In this document: positions 13,812 through 21,614 of the stretch, piece by piece
Position numbering within the stretch: the stretch's first letter is position 1
Layout of the letters: every line of letters begins with the position of its first letter
Origin: Perkinsus olseni
Taxonomy: Eukaryota; Perkinsozoa; Perkinsida; Perkinsidae
Reading direction: 5' to 3'
Assembly: GCA_013115135.1 (NCBI GenBank)
Contig: JABANP010000653.1
Location: 1 to 24,697 of the forward strand
Length of the DNA: 24,697 bases
Made by a program: the position numbers and the translations under genes
Notes under the pieces: model-generated
What the model saw: only the letters and a program-made list of their open reading frames with translations
Database searches by the model: none
Told to the model about the DNA's origin: nothing

Positions 13812-13913
13812 GAAGAATTTGGTGATATCAAATTTATCCTCTGATGATTCTAGGGGGAAGATCTTGCGCCACGGCTAATTGGCCCGGCAGTTTCTGGACT
13901 TGTAATCTCGTGA

Positions 13914-13985
13914 GCCACTTTAGCTTAGTGGTAGAGCGTCTGCTTTGTAAGCAGAAGGTCGTCAGTTCAATCCTGGCAAGTGGCT
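13914..13985 (+). tRNA. tRNA-Thr(TGT), array unit 2
   Basis: Same cloverleaf as unit 1; the anticodon loop is TTTGTAA, giving TGT. Confidence 0.95.
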
Positions 13986-14087
13986 GAAGAACTTGGTGAT
14001 ATCAAATTTATCCTCTGATGATTCTAGGGGGAAGATCTTGCGCCACGGCTACTTGGCCCTGCAGTTTCTGGACGTGCTATCGTGTAA

Positions 14088-14159
14088 GCCACTTTAGCTT
14101 AGTGGTAGAGCGTCTGCTTCGTAAGCAGAAGGTCGTCAGTTCAATCCTGGCAAGTGGCT
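14088..14159 (+). tRNA. tRNA-Thr(CGT), array unit 3
   Basis: Identical to unit 1 across the gene. Confidence 0.95.
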
Positions 14160-14261
14160 GAAGAATTTGGTGATATCAAATTTATCCTCTAATGATTCTA
14201 GGGGGAAGATCTTGCGCCACGGCTAATTGGCCCGGCAGTTTCTGGACAAGTTATCGTGTAA

Positions 14262-14333
14262 GCCACTTTAGCTTAGTGGTAGAGCGTCTGCTTCGTAAGC
14301 AGAAGGTCGTCAGTTCAATCCTGGCAAGTGGCT
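14262..14333 (+). tRNA. tRNA-Thr(CGT), array unit 4
   Basis: Identical to unit 1 across the gene. Confidence 0.95.
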
Positions 14334-14435
14334 GAAGAAATTGGTGATATCAAATTTATCCTCTGATGATTCTAGGGGGAAGATCTTGCGCCACGGCTAC
14401 TTGGCCCGGCAGTTTCTGGACGTGCTATCGTGTAA

Positions 14436-14507
14436 GCCACTTTAGCTTAGTGGTAGAGCGTCTGCTTCGTAAGCAGAAGGTCGTCAGTTCAATCCTGGCA
14501 AGTGGCT
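14436..14507 (+). tRNA. tRNA-Thr(CGT), array unit 5
   Basis: Identical to unit 1 across the gene. Confidence 0.95.
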
Positions 14508-14609
14508 GAAGAAATTGGTGATATCAAATTTATCCTCTGATGATTCTAGGGGGAAGATCTTGCGCCACAGCTATTTGGCCCCGCAGTTTCCGGACTTGTA
14601 ATCGCGTGA

Positions 14610-14681
14610 GCCACTTTAGCTTAGTGGTAGAGCGTCTGCTTTGTAAGCAGAAGGTCGTCAGTTCAATCCTGGCAAGTGGCT
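14610..14681 (+). tRNA. tRNA-Thr(TGT), array unit 6
   Basis: Identical to unit 2 across the gene. Confidence 0.95.
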
Positions 14682-14783
14682 GAAGAATTTGGTGATATCA
14701 AATTTATCCTCTGATGATTCTAGGGGGAAGATCTTGCGCCACGGCTACTTGGCCCCGCAGTTTCTGGACGTGCTATCGTGTAA

Positions 14784-14855
14784 GCCACTTTAGCTTAGTG
14801 GTAGAGCGTCTGCTTCGTAAGCAGAAGGTCGTCAGTTCAATCCTGGCAAGTGGCT
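14784..14855 (+). tRNA. tRNA-Thr(CGT), array unit 7
   Basis: Identical to unit 1 across the gene. Confidence 0.95.
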
Positions 14856-14957
14856 GAAGAATTTGGTGATATCAAATTTATCCTCTCACGACTATAGGAG
14901 GAAGATCTTGCGCCACGGCTACTTGGCCCTGCAGTTTCTGGACGTGCTATCGTGTAA

Positions 14958-15029
14958 GCCACTTTAGCTTAGTGGTAGAGCGTCTGCTTCGTAAGCAGAA
15001 GGTCGTCAGTTCAATCCTGGCAAGTGGCT
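14958..15029 (+). tRNA. tRNA-Thr(CGT), array unit 8
   Basis: Identical to unit 1; its upstream spacer differs (CTCACGACTATAGGAGG). Confidence 0.95.
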
Positions 15030-15131
15030 GAAGAAATTGGTGATATCAAATTTATCCTCTGATGATTCTAGGGGGAAGATCTTGCGCCACAGCTATTTGG
15101 CCTCGCAGTTTCCGGACTTGTAATCTCGTGA

Positions 15132-15203
15132 GCCACTTTAGCTTAGTGGTAGAGCGTCTGCTTTGTAAGCAGAAGGTCGTCAGTTCAATCCTGGCAAGTG
15201 GCT
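15132..15203 (+). tRNA. tRNA-Thr(TGT), array unit 9
   Basis: Identical to unit 2 across the gene. Confidence 0.95.
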
Positions 15204-15305
15204 GAAGAACTTGGTGATATCAAATTTATCCTCTGATGATTCTAGGGGGAAGATCTTGCGCCACGGCTACTTGGCCCTGCAGTTTCTGGACGTGCTATCG
15301 TGTAA

Positions 15306-15377
15306 GCCACTTTAGCTTAGTGGTAGAGCGTCTGCTTCGTAAGCAGAAGGTCGTCAGTTCAATCCTGGCAAGTGGCT
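15306..15377 (+). tRNA. tRNA-Thr(CGT), array unit 10
   Basis: Identical to unit 1 across the gene. Confidence 0.95.
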
Positions 15378-15479
15378 GAAGAAATTGGTGATATCAAATT
15401 TATCCTCTGATGATTCTAGGGGGAAGATCTTGCGCCACAGTTATTTGGCCCCGCAGTTTCCGGACTTGGAATCGCGTGA

Positions 15480-15551
15480 GCCACTTTAGCTTAGTGGTAG
15501 AGCGTCTGCTTTGTAAGCAGAAGGTCGTCAGTTCAATCCTGGCAAGTGGCT
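15480..15551 (+). tRNA. tRNA-Thr(TGT), array unit 11
   Basis: Identical to unit 2 across the gene. Confidence 0.95.
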
Positions 15552-15653
15552 GAAGAATTTGGTGATATCAAATTTATCCTCTGATGATTCTAGGGGGAAG
15601 ATCTTGCGCCACGGCTACTTGGCCCCGCAGTTTCTGGACGTGCTATCGTGTAA

Positions 15654-15725
15654 GCCACTTTAGCTTAGTGGTAGAGCGTCTGCTTCGTAAGCAGAAGGTC
15701 GTCAGTTCAATCCTGGCAAGTGGCT
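15654..15725 (+). tRNA. tRNA-Thr(CGT), array unit 12
   Basis: Identical to unit 1 across the gene. Confidence 0.95.
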
Positions 15726-15827
15726 GAAGAAATTTGGTGATATCAAATTTATCCTCTGATGATTCTAGGGGAAGATCTTGCGCCACGGCTACTTTGGCCC
15801 CGCAGTTTCGGACTTGTTATCGTGTGA

Positions 15828-15900
15828 GCCACTTTTAGCTTAGTGGTAGAGCGTCTGCTTCGTAAGCAGAAGGTCGTCAGTTCAATCCTGGCAAGTGGCT
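15828..15900 (+). tRNA. tRNA-Thr(CGT), array unit 13, one extra T
   Basis: As unit 1 but with GCCACTTTTAGC, one additional T between acceptor and D-arm (A-box shift). It may be impaired. Confidence 0.8.
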
Positions 15901-15998
15901 GAAGAACGGTGATATCAAATTTATCCTCTGATGATTCTAGGGAAGATCTTGCGCCACGGCTATTTGGCCTTGCAGCTTCTGGACATGCTTTCGTGTAA

Positions 15999-16020
15999 GC
16001 CACTTTAGCTTAGTGGTAGA
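15999..16020 (+). pseudogene. 5' part of tRNA-Thr unit 14, split by the hAT element
   Basis: GCCACTTTAGCTTAGTGGTAGA matches the first 22 bases of the other units; the remainder resumes at 17241 after 1220 bp. The last eight bases (16013-16020, GTGGTAGA) are the target duplication. Confidence 0.9.
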
Positions 16021-17240
16021 CAGGGTTGTCCGGGCGGAAAGAAAAAATTTCTTTCTTGCGGAAATTTCCCGTATTTTCCGGGAATTTTGAACTTCAGGGA
16101 ATTTCTCGAAAGTTCGAGGGAGGTAGGGGGTTCGATTCCCGGCGAAGACATTTTTTCTGTTGGCGACAAAGACAACCGAGATTCCAGGATATTGACAACC
16201 ACACAGTCGACGCAACCCATATCAGCGTTGAAAATTTCATCGCTGTGAGCTGTCGAGCATAATACATTGATACATGAGATGCTTTCGTGCCCTATGACAT
16301 TCTGACTGATAAGACTTTAACCGTAGGAGTGGTCAATGGGAGGCCTCATGTGATCATCAGTGTGAAATTTTGTCACAGAAGGATTTCTTTCCCATGAGCA
16401 CACGGCTTCAGGACATAAATTCTAATTCACATTTCAGATACGATAGCACTTGGGCACAGCTCATCTGAGAAGGAACATATCATGTACCCAAAACTGCTCC
16501 CCGAGCAGGAAGTAACCACTTACTTCCAGAAAGTCTGCGAGTGATAACGTCAGTGAAAAGGAAATTATAGAGAACATCCGAGTTCTCCCGCTCCTCGTCT
16601 GACAGTTTTCTGACGTAGAGTGGGAAGCTTGTGAACTTGTCTCCATTACTGAATCCGATCATTACCGTCAAAATGCGATCGCGACTTCGGTGGATAACCC
16701 AAGTATCAATGAATAGAATTGTTGGGCTCCCATTTAGCCTCTGAGCCACTCCAGCCTCAGCCACCATGCGTCGAGAAATATCACCGAATGCAGCATTTTG
16801 GAGGCTTCGCAACTTTCGTCGACTGATTCCACTATAGTCAGGAATGATACTTCGAACTGCTCACTTCATAAAAACACTACATACACTGTTGTTGCTCATG
16901 CCAAGGTACAGCGAAGCTTCCGACAGCCGTCGGTGGAACTCCCGTAGACGGGATGGGTCAATGGCCATTGGTGATGCACTCAAATATCGAAATAACGACT
17001 GTTGTCTGAGCCGCACTCATATTACCGGCCCGGTAATACCGGGCATAGACAACTCAACTCAGCGATCGACAGAGGCGCATCAGTTATGTCAGCATCTTGC
17101 AACGCAGCCCTTTTTCCTCCGCGCGCGGCGCGGAGCGAAGCGATGCATATTACGCGAGATTGCAGGAAATTTTCCGAAATTTCCATGGAAATTTCAAGGA
17201 AAGAATTGGGCCCAATTCTTTCGCGTTTTGGACAACCCTG
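16021..17240 (-). mobile_element. hAT DNA transposon inserted in a tRNA D-loop
   Basis: Perfect 11 bp terminal inverted repeats CAGGGTTGTCC (16021-16031) and GGACAACCCTG (17230-17240), flanked by an 8 bp target duplication GTGGTAGA (16013-16020 and 17241-17248). The CAGGG ends and 8 bp duplication are hAT hallmarks. Inside, a minus-strand frame resembles the start of a hAT catalytic domain. At 1220 bp it is short for an autonomous element. AT-rich subterminal regions hold CGGAAATTTCCCGTA and similar strings that also occur in introns of the left part (for example at 1748-1762). A tRNA-like B box (GGTTCGATTCC) lies at about 16129-16139. Confidence 0.93.
16480..16862 (-). CDS. hAT-like transposase fragment
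   Basis: Minus-strand frame from an acceptor-like cag at about 16862 to a stop at 16480. It reads IIPDYSGISRRKLRSLQ, then GSPTILFIDTWVIHRSRD, then TVMIGFSNGDKFTSFPLYV and YNFLFTDVITR. This follows the hAT order P-S-R-x-L, then (T)D-x-W, then a strand of hydrophobic and Phe residues; the Asp of IDTW would be the first catalytic acid. A donor (gtaagtgg) inside the last codons suggests an intron. No downstream E or RW motif is found, so the product is incomplete. A possible N-terminal piece (MAIDPSRLREFHRRLSEASL) starts at 16968 in another frame. Confidence 0.5.
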
Positions 17241-17298
17241 GTGGTAGAGCGTCTGCTTCGTAAGCAGAAGATCGTCAGTTCAATCCTGTCAAGTGGCT
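17241..17298 (+). pseudogene. 3' part of split tRNA-Thr(CGT) unit 14
   Basis: Resumes with the duplicated GTGGTAGA and continues through anticodon loop TTCGTAA to AAGTGGC. The T-stem has a mismatch (CTGTC). Confidence 0.85.
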
Positions 17299-17332
17299 TA
17301 AGTATTTCGTGAGATCGCTTTATCCTCTTATG

Positions 17333-17354
17333 GCTGTAGCCTACAGCCTGTAGG
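17333..17354. repeat. Zigzag scar in tRNA spacer, target GCTGTAGG
   Basis: CTGTAG-C-CTACAG-C-CTGTAG, exact; outer bases fit. The sister spacers at 17520-17527 and 17693-17700 keep the single GCTGTAGG, so 14 bp were gained here. Confidence 0.95.
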
Positions 17355-17413
17355 AGGAAGATCTTGCGCCACGGCTATTTGGCCCTGCAGCTTCCGGACG
17401 TGTTATCGTGTCA

Positions 17414-17485
17414 ACCACTTTAGCTTAGTGGTAGAGCGTCTGCTTCGTAAGCAGAAGGTCGTCAGTTCAATCCTGGCAAGTGTCT
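17414..17485 (+). pseudogene. tRNA-Thr(CGT)-like, acceptor damaged
   Basis: Intact D, anticodon and T arms, but base 1 is A and the 3' acceptor reads AAGTGTC, leaving two mismatches at the end of the stem. Confidence 0.7.
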
Positions 17486-17586
17486 TGAGTATTTCGTGAG
17501 ATCGCTTTATCCTCTTATGGCTGTAGGAGGAAGATGTTGCGCCTCGGCTATTCGGCCCGGCAGCTTCCGGGCATGTTATTGTGTAA

Positions 17587-17658
17587 GCCATTTTGGCTTA
17601 GTGGTAGAGCGTCTGTTTCGTAAGCAGAAGGTCGTCAGTTCAATCCTGGCAAGTGGCT
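17587..17658 (+). tRNA. tRNA-Thr(CGT), diverged unit
   Basis: Acceptor GCCATTT pairs with AAGTGGC through one G-U; the anticodon stem has one further T-G pair. Potentially functional. Confidence 0.7.
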
Positions 17659-17759
17659 GAAGTATTTCGTGAGATCGCTTTATCCTCTTATGGCTGTAGG
17701 AGGAAGATGTTGCGCCTCGGCTATTCGGCCTTGCAGCTTCCGGACATGTTATTGTGTAA

Positions 17760-17831
17760 GCCACTTTAGCTTAGTGGTAGAGCGTCTACTTCGTAAGCAG
17801 AAGGTCGTCAGTTCAATCCTGGCAAGTGGCT
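17760..17831 (+). tRNA. tRNA-Thr(CGT), diverged unit
   Basis: As unit 1 with one anticodon-stem change (TCTAC against GCAGA, an A-C mismatch). Confidence 0.65.
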
Positions 17832-17865
17832 GAAGTATTTCGTGAGATCGCTTTATCCTGTTATG

Positions 17866-17887
17866 GCTGTAGCCTACAGCCTGTAGG
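17866..17887. repeat. Zigzag scar in tRNA spacer, target GCTGTAGG
   Basis: Same sequence and site as 17333-17354 in another unit; either a second event at the same target or copied with the unit. Confidence 0.95.
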
Positions 17888-17946
17888 AGGAAGATCTTGC
17901 GCCACGGCTATTTGGCCCTGCAGCTTCCGGACGTGTTATCGTGTAA

Positions 17947-18017
17947 GCCCTTTTGCTTAGTGGTAGAGCGTCTGCTTCGTGAGCAGAAGATCGTCAGCTC
18001 AATTATGGCAAGTGGCT
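17947..18017 (+). pseudogene. Decayed tRNA-Thr-like unit
   Basis: GCCCTTTTGCTTAG has lost a base before the D-arm; the T-arm region (GCTCAATTATGGC) no longer pairs. Confidence 0.8.
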
Positions 18018-18115
18018 ATAGTGCTTGGCAATGCAGCATTGATCTCTGACTCTGAGTCACTGCTAGTCGGCCTCTCAGTTGCTGGGTAACATGTCTCCTA
18101 GGCCACATCAGTTTA

Positions 18116-18137
18116 GTGGTAGTCAACCACTGGTAGA
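18116..18137. repeat. Zigzag scar in tRNA D-loop, target GTGGTAGA
   Basis: TGGTAG-T-CAACCA-C-TGGTAG, one mismatch in the centre arm; outer bases G and A fit. The decoded 8-mer equals the target duplication of the hAT element at 16021-17240. Confidence 0.9.
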
Positions 18138-18159
18138 GCGTGTGGCACACGCCGTGTGC
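18138..18159. repeat. Zigzag scar in tRNA anticodon stem, target GCGTGTGC
   Basis: CGTGTG-G-CACACG-C-CGTGTG, exact; outer bases fit. Intact paralogs read GAGCGTCTGCTTCG with no insertion. Confidence 0.9.
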
Positions 18160-18324
18160 TTCGTAAGCAGATAGCTGACCATCATAATCTTGCCATCGTG
18201 CAATGACTGAATCCCCAATGGCGTCTCTTCTTTCCCGTACGCGCCATCAATCATCTCCAGCGGATTGAAGGAGGGCAGAATGATTCTCTCTCAATTTTGC
18301 GTGTTCAACACAACAGCAGCGAAA

Positions 18325-18346
18325 ACCGAGACTCTCGGTCCGAGAG
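18325..18346. repeat. Zigzag scar, target ACCGAGAG
   Basis: CCGAGA-C-TCTCGG-T-CCGAGA, exact; outer bases fit. Confidence 0.85.
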
Positions 18347-18479
18347 GCAGAATCGTACTTGGGTTCACCGCAGCAGGGAACTAGACGAATCGGCAACCTA
18401 TAGAGACATAGCTATACGGCGCTATGCTGTAAATCACTCAAAGCTGAGATACCACGCCAACGAAAGCGAAACCACCACA

Positions 18480-18501
18480 GCACAGCCGCTGTGGCACAGC
18501 G
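18480..18501. repeat. Zigzag scar
   Basis: CACAGC-C-GCTGTG-G-CACAGC, exact arms; the right outer base fits, the left does not. Confidence 0.8.
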
Positions 18502-18633
18502 CACGTCACTTGTAGGAAGCCGAGGAAGAGTTGGAATAGACTCGATCAAATACCCCCACGAAGTGAATAAGTCCCAACAGTCAACATGAAGTTGCAGCTC
18601 TCCTCGATGTTCTATACCTCTCGTCACTGAGTG

Positions 18634-18655
18634 GAATGACAGTCATTCAATGACT
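18634..18655. repeat. Zigzag scar, target GAATGACT
   Basis: AATGAC-A-GTCATT-C-AATGAC, exact; outer bases fit. Confidence 0.85.
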
Positions 18656-18789
18656 AGAAACCGAAGCTAGGTGTGGAGAAGGGACATCGGTGAGAACCGG
18701 TCCACTGCTCCTTTTCTCTGCGTACAAATATCCGATAGATAAATTCGAAGGTCAATTGACCTCCTCGCCATTCTCTAGCAGCGACCGTG

Positions 18790-19309
18790 CTACTGCTTGT
18801 ACATACAGGCATGCCCTATAACTCCATATTGTAGCAAATCTTGGCAGTACCCCGGCTGGGTCAGGAAACCTCGACAGTCCTGAGAACAAGAAGCGAATTT
18901 CTTCGTTGAGAGTCCTCGGCTGGTTCACTTGGTCATCAACACAGCCTATAGCACACGATCCGTCAACACATTTGATTGCCGGAGACCAAAAGGGAGGCAA
19001 GGGACACTGCTCCGCGGTGGTGCACTTCTCCGAGCAGACGGCTGAGGAGATGACTTCTTGTTTATTCTGAGAATCATCACCGAAAATTTCGAAATGTATC
19101 GGGAACGTTTCAGCGGTCGATGATGGTATACTCACGTGGATGCTGAAAACAACATCAGAGCCGCAATCACATCCTGCTGCGGCACCATTATAGACGTAGC
19201 ATATCCCTGCCGGCTTTTCGTAGATATTCCTTGGTAAGTCCACAAAGCATGCGTGGAGCACGAAGCACAGAATATTGATAATGGTGAGCATGATGACGAG
19301 GTTTCTCAT
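18790..19309 (-). CDS. Secreted Cys-rich family protein, copy 1, complete
   Basis: Three exons on the minus strand: 19309-19136, 19066-18929, 18879-18790 (stop TAG); introns of 69 and 49 bp have gtga donors and ctcag acceptors. The product is 133 residues. It starts MRNLVIMLTIINILCFVLHA, a hydrophobic signal peptide, followed by NIYEKPAGICY and GCDCG. Exon 2 has VCSEKCTTAEQCPLPP and a C....C...C run. Exon 3 begins DC and ends ACMYKQ. An unspliced 208-codon frame exists because the first intron is open and a multiple of three, but only the spliced form reproduces the DC...CMYK ending shared with the copy at 21615. The function is unknown; a small disulfide-rich secreted protein is inferred. 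Confidence 0.8.
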
Positions 19310-19524
19310 ACCGTGATTGTTGGAAACTCCGACTCGGAATCGTTTGCTGCTCTCTAAGCTCAGCTCGCAGCTTGTCACCGTGACATGCAGGCTGCGATAT
19401 GCAGCAGCAGGCCCCGTGCTGCACTGTAGCCCACGCTGTGAGTCTTAGAGCCTTGAGGCGTAGCCTTTGCTTTTAAGAAAGAGTCGAGCGCAAGGTGCGA
19501 TTGCTCGCTCAAAGCTGAAGATTC

Positions 19525-19546
19525 GAGAGAGGCTCTGTTACAGAGC
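19525..19546. repeat. Zigzag scar, diverged
   Basis: AGAGAG-G-CTCTGT-T-ACAGAG, one mismatch in the first arm; the right outer base fits. Confidence 0.65.
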
Positions 19547-19689
19547 TCCCACACTGTCGCTGCTGTTTCGTGTGGATGCGTGCATAGCTATTCCCCTTCG
19601 AGGGGATAAGCTTAAAAGAAGCAGTGAGACTATACACTCCCGCCGTGCGTTGACTATGAACGACACTGGAGAAGAAACAAACACGACTC

Positions 19690-19711
19690 GTGGTTACTAA
19701 CCACTGGTTAG
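19690..19711. repeat. Zigzag scar, target GTGGTTAG
   Basis: TGGTTA-C-TAACCA-C-TGGTTA, exact; outer bases fit. Confidence 0.85.
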
Positions 19712-19838
19712 GGTAACGATGACCCTTACCCGACCACATCTTCCCTCACTGAAGTCATTATTCGGTTGTCCTCTACAGGGATTTGAACTCCGAAATCGCG
19801 ACAAGGGAGAGTGCCAGAGCATCAATGACTTGGTACTG

Positions 19839-19860
19839 TTGTCCAATGGACAATGTCCAT
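19839..19860. repeat. Zigzag scar, target TTGTCCAT
   Basis: TGTCCA-A-TGGACA-A-TGTCCA, exact; outer bases fit. Confidence 0.85.
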
Positions 19861-21215
19861 TAGCCTCGGCAGTTTGCGGAAGGCTCTTCTTGAAGGCTCA
19901 GGCTACAACTTTGCAAACCCCGGACGTGAAGATATACAAAACTACTGCTCGTATGCCGGGGTTTCCACACTTCACTTCCTCTGAACTCGGTAGGGTGGGT
20001 AACGTACCACTACTAGTGTAGCTGTAACACTGTTACATAACATATAACTTCAAGTTTTACAATACCCACTGGACTAAGAGTGCTTGTCAGATGGACCCTG
20101 AAATATAGCTTGCGTACAGACTACTCTGCACGCACGAACAAGGGTGTAGAAACTGTCACAGGTTTGTTACCTAACCACTACTAGAGAAACGCAACGACAA
20201 TCGAAGAGTAGCCTAGCAGGCAGAAGAGATCTACGAGAACGATGCGGTGACTGAGAACCAGTAGCAGAGGCAACAACTTCACACAATCTAAATGACTGTG
20301 CGTGGGAGAAAAACCGTTAAGTCCAACCCTGGACTTCCCCGAGGACCGACCTTCCATCATCGCAAGGTTGCCCTATGAGGGCCTAAAACCTCCAATTATC
20401 ACAAAAGCCAGCCCCTCAAGCTGCACGCATGCACATAGCTTTGCAGCAATTTAGGCCAAGAGTGGGGCCGAGGTTCATGCAGGCGAAGCGAAGCCAGTTT
20501 CGCACATGAGGGTGCAACTTCCAGCCGTAACATGTTGTAACTCACAACATTTCGCTAAGCTGAAGACAGAAATTCAAATTCTGTCACAGAATCACAAACA
20601 GTCGCAGTTTCAACGGAACAACAGTCTACGAATCACGGCAGTAAGACTCGCTACTGTTGAGCGGCGACTGTTCAACAGTTCTGAATGAGGACCGCGCATT
20701 TGTTAGATGAATTTCATTTCCCTTGCCTTTCTTCTTCTCCATCAGAATAGCACCTTATCCTGGGCGGCCACACATTTCTAGGGTATCTTCCATCGTGAAG
20801 TGACTTCGCTTTGTTGTGTGGTCCGATGGGGCCGATGAACGCCTGCCGATCATCGCCAATCGACTATTGCACCGTCTAGGTATCAATATTGCTCCACACA
20901 CGATTGCTCCAAGGTGTGTCATCGCTAGAGTAGAGCACACCCATCATTTCTTATCGTCATCTTTTTATCCTTTTTTCCCTCTCGTCCGTCCCTATACGGA
21001 TCCTGTTTGGTTGTTATCGCACTATGCCAAGACTAACTGAGCCTCGCGACTCAGATACAGTCCAATGGCTGTCTATCGCCACTTCTGTGTACGTACATGC
21101 TTACGACATGTTATCGCCCATGGAGCTGGAGCTATCCGATCAAGCGAGTGGGAGGTTTGGCCGCCAAAGGCGAGCCAGGCTCGCCATCGTTGCAGTTAGT
21201 ACGCACTTTGAGTGA

Positions 21216-21269
21216 CAGGTCCGACAGTCAGACCTGAGTCAGAGCCTGACTCAGACTCTGACTCGGTAT
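21216..21269. repeat. Nested inverted repeats of GTCAGA/TCTGAC type
   Basis: Overlapping palindromes: 10 bp arms with one mismatch around GTCCGAC-A-GTCAGAC, then CTGAGTCAG-AGC-CTGACTCAG, then CAGA-C-TCTG. Likely several overlapping events. Confidence 0.6.
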
Positions 21270-21555
21270 CGTCACGATTGTTTTGCCGAATTGGTATTGC
21301 CATTTCGACTAACAATAGTGTTATGATAACACTGAGCCACGATGTATAGAAAAGAAAGCAGCACCTTATGTTTGATAGCTGATAAAGAGTATGAGAGAAT
21401 GGATCGATATGCTATACGCATATTACTTGTCATAAGGATGCTTTTCAATCAAGACGGAATGCTGTATCACAGCAGGGCTCCAACGATTGCCTCAACATTA
21501 TTTAGATATTAATCATTAAGATGAGTATGACTCGGCCTGTAAACAAAATTCGGGA

Positions 21556-21577
21556 ATGGCGACTCTCCACTGGAGAG
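21556..21577. repeat. Zigzag scar, diverged, target GTGGAGAG
   Basis: TGGCGA-C-TCTCCA-C-TGGAGA, one mismatch; the right outer base fits. It lies about 40 bp past the stop of the Cys-rich copy 2. Confidence 0.7.
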
Positions 21578-21614
21578 CGAGTAGGGACTTCAAATCCTCC
21601 ATGCAGCGACAACG

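Larger units (their letters stand above)
13740..15900 (+). repeat. Tandem array of tRNA-Thr units, 174-bp period
   Basis: Thirteen tRNA genes start at exactly 174 bp steps from 13740 to 15828. Spacers are near-identical (GATATCAAATTTATCCTCTG, then an AAGATCTTGCGCCACGGCTA block). A fourteenth unit starts 171 bp later and is split by a transposon. Units with TGT anticodons also share a spacer variant (CGGACTTGTAATC, CGTGAG), so anticodon and spacer travel together. Confidence 0.95.
18102..18200 (+). pseudogene. tRNA-Thr relic expanded by two zigzag scars
   Basis: GCCACATCAGTTTAGTGGTAG aligns base for base with the array tRNA through the D-loop. It is then interrupted by 14 extra bases, continues AGCGTGTG, is interrupted by 14 more, and resumes CTTCGTAAGCAG. 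The 3' half is decayed. Confidence 0.85.
18201..18789. other. Intergenic, three scars, no gene recognised
   Basis: Between the tRNA relics and the Cys-rich gene. Open frames here run through the scars. A 14 bp even palindrome (AGGTCAATTGACCT) lies near 18748-18761. Confidence 0.5.
19310..21556. other. Intergenic, no gene recognised
   Basis: Three scars near 19525-19860, further decayed or nested palindromes (about 20019-20038, 20525-20545, 20566-20596, 21216-21269) and an AGTGTTAT-G-ATAACACT palindrome near 21318. Open frames of 60-100 codons carry no motif. Confidence 0.5.

Noticed and set aside
13740..15900. CRISPR-like periodic array
   Set aside because: The period is 174 bp, the conserved part is a full tRNA cloverleaf and spacers are nearly identical; this is a tRNA tandem array in a eukaryote.
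17586..17598. AGCCATTTTGGCT, similar to the core of the dinoflagellate and perkinsid spliced leader
   Set aside because: It is the acceptor and D-arm start of a diverged tRNA-Thr unit (one C-to-T change) and lacks the rest of a spliced-leader gene.
15749..17764. Several 60-110 codon frames over the tRNA units
   Set aside because: They are translations of tRNA and spacer sequence, repeated in each unit.
18752..19378. A single-exon 208-codon minus-strand protein
   Set aside because: It is read-through of the first intron followed by a frame change. The spliced three-exon form gives a C-terminus that matches the copies at 11631 and 21615.
19719..20021. 100-codon + strand frame
   Set aside because: It contains a zigzag scar and no motif; treated as chance.
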